The notes beneath the pieces were generated by a model. That model saw nothing but the letters and a program-made list of their open reading frames with translations, was not told the DNA's origin and made no database searches. Positions 59,950-64,000 of a DNA stretch of 64,000 nucleotides are shown here, piece after piece. This stretch comes from Peribacillus deserti (lineage in GTDB: Bacteria; Bacillota; Bacilli; Bacillales; DSM-1321). The first letter of the stretch is position 1; every line of letters begins with the position of its first letter. The position numbers and the translations under genes are program-made. The DNA lies in contig NZ_PGUY01000017.1 of the NCBI RefSeq assembly GCF_002863585.1, positions 1 to 64,000 on the forward strand, read 5' to 3'.

Positions 59950-60438
59950 TTAATTGATCATTTTTGCCTTTAATTCTTCGATCTGTTCAATGTGCCGCTT
60001 TTCATGGTAACCGACAAATGGAATCCATTGATAGAGACCTAAGCGGCCGAAAATCGGATGCGGATAAGACTTTTGCTTAAGCTGTGCTTCATCAGCAGTA
60101 TTAACGATGCTGATTAGAAGCTGGCGTGAAGAGTTCAATTTTTCCGTCAGTTCATGAAGGGTCTTATACTCATCGGTTGGAGTGACAAATAAAGGTGCTT
60201 TTACCCTATGCTCTCTGTTTACCGATAAATGAATCGGCTTTTCCTCTGCAGGCTGGGAATCCTCGCTGGCAAGTACCTCCACAATTGCTTTTGTGATAGA
60301 AGTCTCCATCAGGTATAAATGTTCCAATACCTGTGCAATCGTCCATCTTCCCTCATCAATCTGAAGATTTAACTGCTCATCAGTCAGTGTACCAACGCTG
60401 TTTAATAATTCTTCCCTGTAACGTTTGTTATTTTCCAT
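59950..60438 (-). CDS. DinB-family protein
   Basis: This 162-residue four-helix-bundle protein of the DinB/YfiT type has the metal-ligand histidines in VLEHLYLME (about 37-45) and GYHEKRHIEQIEEL (about 142-155). The family binds a divalent metal; some members transfer bacillithiol, most have unknown function. The name refers to a DNA-damage-inducible relative; no LexA box is seen here. It stands alone, with an AGGGAGATA site before the ATG. Confidence 0.85.
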   Translation of the reverse strand: MENNKRYREELLNSVGTLTDEQLNLQIDEGRWTIAQVLEHLYLMETSITKAIVEVLASEDSQPAEEKPIHLSVNREHRVKAPLFVTPTDEYKTLHELTEKLNSSRQLLISIVNTADEAQLKQKSYPHPIFGRLGLYQWIPFVGYHEKRHIEQIEELKAKMIN

Positions 60439-60524
60439 AGTTATCTCCCTTCACTCTTGTAAGGATGTCCTGGCTTAATTGGTAACAACACACAATCAAG
60501 TCAGACATTCACCCTTAAATTCTT

Positions 60525-61544
60525 TTAAAAAGGATAACTCGAAACCACTCTTCCTTTTCTGCCCCTGGTCGTGTCTGCCTGTGAGAGTGAATTAAGAATA
60601 GCTTCTTCAGCCGCTTCTGATGCAGCTGTAAAAATCATATTCATTATAGCATGATCGTCCCTGAGCTGTATCCGGGTTTCCTGTTTTTCACCTGAATAGT
60701 GAGAACTTGTTTGAGCAGTGGAAAAAGCAATCACAATATCTCCGCTTCCGTTGCTGAAATGGCTCCCAGTTCTGCTAAGTCCGATTCCGGTCCGCTTAGC
60801 AGCCCTTAGCAATTGGCGGTCGCTTAGCGGGGCATCTGTTGCAAGCACAATGATAATGGAACCATCCGAGGTTTCAGGGATTCCTTCAACGCTCGAAGCT
60901 GCCCGATAACGTTCTTTTTGAAACTCTTCCTTCCTGCCAAAATTGCTCAGTACCATACAGCCCATCGTATACTCATCGACTTTTCTTGATGAGGATCCGA
61001 TTCCTCCCTTATGTCCAAAACAGATCATCCCTTTACCTGCGCCAACAGCCCCTTCCTGTGCCTGTCCACCGCCCGCCTTTTGAATAGCCTCATACGCATG
61101 GTCTGGTTTCACAGAAAAATGGCGGATTGAGTTTAAATAACTATCATTGCATTCCCCTGCTACGATATTGATGGTCCCAGTTGTTTCTCCGATTTCCGGA
61201 TTCTGCTCAAGCATAAACTTCAGCGCTCCTTCCGTTACTGCAGGGACAGCGAATGTATTCGTGAGCATAATCGGAGATTCCAGCAGCCCCAGCTCATTCA
61301 CCTGGACAAGACCGGTCGTTTTGCCGAACCCATTCAGAACATAGCTTGCTGCTGGGACTTTCTGCTGAAATAAATTCCCTCCATGCGGAAGAATGGCGGT
61401 TACACCTGTAGCTGCATATTCTTCTCCTTCCAACTTTTCATCCAGAGTTACGTGACCAACCTTAACTCCCGGCACGTCTGTTATGCAGTTATTACCGGCC
61501 GGTTTCAATGTGCCGATTATTATTCCACGGTCTCTTATTTTCAT
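60525..61544 (-). CDS. P1-family (DmpA-type) aminopeptidase
   Basis: This 339-residue N-terminal-nucleophile peptidase belongs to the S58/DmpA family, which self-cleaves before a catalytic serine, here in KGGIGSSSR (about 180-188). The opening DVPGVKVGHVTL (about 22-33), GVTAILPHGG, and VLATDAPLSDRQL are family signatures. Members release N-terminal D- or beta-amino acids; specificity unknown. The ATG overlaps the upstream peptidase stop by four bases (ATGA), so the two are cotranslated. Confidence 0.92.
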   Translation of the reverse strand: MKIRDRGIIIGTLKPAGNNCITDVPGVKVGHVTLDEKLEGEEYAATGVTAILPHGGNLFQQKVPAASYVLNGFGKTTGLVQVNELGLLESPIMLTNTFAVPAVTEGALKFMLEQNPEIGETTGTINIVAGECNDSYLNSIRHFSVKPDHAYEAIQKAGGGQAQEGAVGAGKGMICFGHKGGIGSSSRKVDEYTMGCMVLSNFGRKEEFQKERYRAASSVEGIPETSDGSIIIVLATDAPLSDRQLLRAAKRTGIGLSRTGSHFSNGSGDIVIAFSTAQTSSHYSGEKQETRIQLRDDHAIMNMIFTAASEAAEEAILNSLSQADTTRGRKGRVVSSYPF

Positions 61545-63523
61545 TTCAATTCACCAATTAATTCGGTTTGTACCATTACTTTCTGAATTATGTGTAACTC
61601 CAAACTCAGCTCTAGTAATTTTTCCACATATCGAGGGTCATACAAACCAGTTTCGAGTTTTGTCATTCTAACCAGTTCTCCTGCAGTCCGCGTCCCATCC
61701 ATCCAGTTAAAAATAAAATCGGAATAACCGAGTGGAACTTTCGATTCATAATCCCTTACCCATGCCATTTTTTCTTGATATTCCTTTAATTCATCTGTGA
61801 TCCGAAGGGGTCCCATTATTGAACGGGAATTGACAGCTTTTTCCCAGGGTTCTATAACAGCTTGTGATTCAGACTTTCCAGCATGGAATTGCAGCTGCTG
61901 CTCAGCGATATCCCGGATGGTCTGAGCCGCGGCATCCTGCACACCTTTAGCCCATACAGCAAGCTCTCGGAGTTTAGTGAATCCGCGGACATCACCATAT
62001 TTCTCGAGCTGATCTATTGCATACTGCTCATATGAAATGAATAAGTCGAGAGCATGGCTGGTTTCTTCTGCCGTAAATTCCTGCTTGAAGATCCACTCCT
62101 TTGCACCGTTCAGTTCCTGCTGTATTTTTCCAGCATGGAAAAACAGATAAGAAATCCAGTCTTCCTCTGCTCCTTCTGCCAGGCCGTAAGCATAGAGACC
62201 TGCTGCCATTCCTGCTATTTTCATCATGTTTTGATCTAGATTTGCGACTGTATCTGATGTTGTATGATAATGACGGTCCGGCCACTGAATCAGCATAGGG
62301 CATGGGATCCCTATAGTAGAGTCGGATAAAATATAATGGTCACTGCCTCCGGAGAACCGCGTTTTCAAATGGTGCACCGTACTGTATGTAGAAGTACCGG
62401 TGAAATTCCCGGTATTTTTTGCAAGCTCGTCTATTAATTGGTATGCAAAGCGGTCAACAAATGTCGGAGCAGTCATCGGTGGCTGCTCCACACATAGCGG
62501 GCCGCCGCCTTTGTTCTGGTCGGCACCTATCATATCTAGATTCAATGCCGCAATCGTATTCGGAATTCGTTCTGGATGCTGCTCCAAATAAGCGCAGGTT
62601 CCATACATCTCCGGCATCATTAAGAAGCGGATTCCAAGCTCCGGAGCCGGCAGCTTTCCATTCTTAATCAAGCGTGTTAAGGTACGCATCACTTCCATCA
62701 GAGTTCCCGGGCCAGACGCATTATCCTGTCCTCCTGGATATGGATGGCATAGATGGCTTACGAGGAGAATCTCCTCCTTTTTCCTGCCTGGGATAAAATA
62801 TTCTATATTTTCATAGGTTCCTTCATAGAGCTCTGCATCGACATAGGCTGTCAGGTTCACAGTCTGTCTGCCTGCTAGACTTTTGAGCCTGCTGCCAATT
62901 CTTGGAGACACTACAAAGCCAAATGACTTCTGCTCCTGATCGGTATTCCACCAGTAGGAGGTGTACTGCCTGGTATCCGGCATGTCCATCCTCGTCCGCA
63001 GCGGCGGATAATCGTTTAAATTTTCAAAGATCAAGCCCGCTGCACCATACTTCTCTACTGCCAGTGCATGAACCAGTGATGGAATGCCTTGTACTAGGGC
63101 TATCTTCCCTTTTATGTCCGTATTCCTATAGCTTTCTTCCTCCTGGGCATTTTCAATGACGATCAACTCCGCTGTAAGCCCCTGTTTCGGAGTCGATACA
63201 CTGCGCTGCACCAAAGAAATTTCCTCTTCCTCAAAACGGGCGATTCTTTCTCTCTCCGGTGTTTCAATCCATAATTCCGCAGAGCGGCAATGCCATTCCT
63301 TAAACGAATAATGAGATAAAAATCTATCACCATATCGAGCTGGATAGGAGACCAGCTCAGCATCCACACCATCCCGTTTTAATAAGGGTATGATTTCATT
63401 CGCCGCAGCCCTATACCCTGGCGATGCCTGGATTCTGTGATACTGCCCGATGCGTTCAGCGTACCGATACGCCTGCCTGCCAGAAAACTCTTGATCTATG
63501 ATTTTTCTCCATTGCTTGAACAC
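61541..63523 (-). CDS. M28-type zinc aminopeptidase with PA and C-terminal extension
   Basis: This 660-residue peptidase has an N-terminal region, a PA-like insert (about 110-200) and a metallopeptidase core: SHLCHPYPGGQDNASG with the first zinc ligands and the bridging aspartate (about 258-273), MMPEMYGT with the catalytic glutamate, NLDMIGAD, and the late PDRHYHTTSDT histidine (about 416). It resembles DUF4910-type aminopeptidases. No signal peptide, so it is cytoplasmic. The GTG start follows GGGAGGGG. A winged-helix-like C-terminus ends the protein. It is the first gene of a two-peptidase operon. Confidence 0.85.
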   Translation of the reverse strand: MFKQWRKIIDQEFSGRQAYRYAERIGQYHRIQASPGYRAAANEIIPLLKRDGVDAELVSYPARYGDRFLSHYSFKEWHCRSAELWIETPERERIARFEEEEISLVQRSVSTPKQGLTAELIVIENAQEEESYRNTDIKGKIALVQGIPSLVHALAVEKYGAAGLIFENLNDYPPLRTRMDMPDTRQYTSYWWNTDQEQKSFGFVVSPRIGSRLKSLAGRQTVNLTAYVDAELYEGTYENIEYFIPGRKKEEILLVSHLCHPYPGGQDNASGPGTLMEVMRTLTRLIKNGKLPAPELGIRFLMMPEMYGTCAYLEQHPERIPNTIAALNLDMIGADQNKGGGPLCVEQPPMTAPTFVDRFAYQLIDELAKNTGNFTGTSTYSTVHHLKTRFSGGSDHYILSDSTIGIPCPMLIQWPDRHYHTTSDTVANLDQNMMKIAGMAAGLYAYGLAEGAEEDWISYLFFHAGKIQQELNGAKEWIFKQEFTAEETSHALDLFISYEQYAIDQLEKYGDVRGFTKLRELAVWAKGVQDAAAQTIRDIAEQQLQFHAGKSESQAVIEPWEKAVNSRSIMGPLRITDELKEYQEKMAWVRDYESKVPLGYSDFIFNWMDGTRTAGELVRMTKLETGLYDPRYVEKLLELSLELHIIQKVMVQTELIGELK

Positions 63524-63597
63524 AAAAATCCCCTCCCACTTATATATTTCGGTCACCTAAGTTGTTTTCCTTTATTTTGGCGTTAGAATTTTTTCAT

Positions 63598-63628
63598 AAA
63601 AAAAAGGGTGACATGGGTCACCCTTTTT
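63598..63628. terminator. Bidirectional terminator
   Basis: AAAAAGGGTGAC pairs with GTCACCCTTTTT around ATGG; serves the minus-strand gene ending at 63633. Confidence 0.88.
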
Positions 63629-63632
63629 GAAC

Positions 63633-64000
63633 TTAATATATATATTGAACTTCTTTATCCACAATCATAATCCATTCGTACGAACGGAGTCTCACCTCAA
63701 ATAAGGTAAGCGGATCAAAGTAGGCTGCTGGATTTTGTTTTAAGTTTTCGAGTTTTGCTGTATTTTTCGCAATAGTCTTCTCTGTTTCATCAATGGTGCT
63801 GTTTAGTTCTTTATTTGGTTCTTTAAAGAACATCTTCACATCACGCTCCATTGATTTCTCAAACATATCGAATTGCATCAGAAACTTGTCGGTCACTCTT
63901 TTCGCTGCTTCACTATAGTCTTCATTTTCTACATACTGTTTATATTTATTATGCAGCATCGAATTGTTCTGAGAGAGCGCACCAAACAGCTTGCCCGCAC
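63633..64000 (-). CDS. Partial gene of unknown function, cut by the window edge
   Basis: The reading frame is open to the window edge (GKLFGALSQNS precedes the first visible Met at 63959), so the ATG at 63959 is probably internal. The visible 120 or so residues are helical and charged, with a coiled-coil-like part (ELNSTIDETEKTIAKNTAKLE in parts) and an end VDKEVQYIY. I do not recognise the family. No membrane helix in the visible part. Confidence 0.7.
   Translation of the reverse strand, partial: AGKLFGALSQNNSMLHNKYKQYVENEDYSEAAKRVTDKFLMQFDMFEKSMERDVKMFFKEPNKELNSTIDETEKTIAKNTAKLENLKQNPAAYFDPLTLFEVRLRSYEWIMIVDKEVQYIY

Overview
The window looks like chromosomal DNA of an endospore-forming Bacillaceae (Bacillus in the broad sense). 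The evidence is strong GGAGG-type ribosome sites with many TTG and GTG starts, a gerK-type spore germination operon (A-C-B order), B. subtilis-like genes (qoxABCD, yfiBC, yfmL, swrC, putP, cstA), FMN and SAM-I riboswitches, sigma-B, cre and LexA-like sites, and intergenic repeats of a kind familiar from Bacillaceae genomes. There are no rRNA or tRNA genes, no complete insertion sequence and no CRISPR array.

Layout. 1-2340: an FMN-riboswitch-controlled ribE-ribB-ribH operon that lacks ribD and the GTP cyclohydrolase half of ribBA. 2.6-3.3 kb: two arrays of short periodic repeats. 3.5-13.9 kb: transport and metabolism genes (SulP, a divergent CorA-like protein, a kinase-fold phosphotransferase, two alcohol dehydrogenases, a thioesterase, and methionine gamma-lyase divergent from a TauE-type exporter). 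14.9-26.9 kb: YfmL helicase, an SwrC-type RND pump divergent from its likely TetR regulator, a VWA protein, PutP, a purine permease and CstA-YbdD. 27.7-32.9 kb: an SDR and the ger operon. 33.1-36.0 kb: a sigma-B-type stress protein and an ArpU-holin-amidase lysis cassette with two LexA-like boxes. 36.6-46.9 kb: C39-like lipoprotein, phospholipase-C-like protein, heterodimeric ABC exporter, HutG, GNAT, molybdopterin oxidoreductase and signal peptidase I. 47.5-51.4 kb: qoxABCD. 52.3-54.5 kb: M14 carboxypeptidase and a NERD protein. 55.0-58.9 kb: a ribose-type ABC importer under a SAM-I riboswitch. 59.0-64.0 kb: a UDG-like protein, DinB, a P1/M28 peptidase pair and a gene cut by the window edge.

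The intergenic DNA is unusually rich in structure. Three arrays repeat TTTATGC every 20-21 bp. A fourth carries the reverse complement of that core every exactly 20 bp, just upstream of a NERD gene. A palindromic GGGGACTGTCCCC repeat occurs singly four times and once as a 57-bp tandem array. A larger composite repeat occurs five times, at least twice with the same internal junction.

The functional points most worth testing are the SAM-controlled importer (a candidate for methylthioribose or a related sulfur nucleoside), the possibly SOS-controlled stand-alone lysis cassette, and the helically phased arrays.
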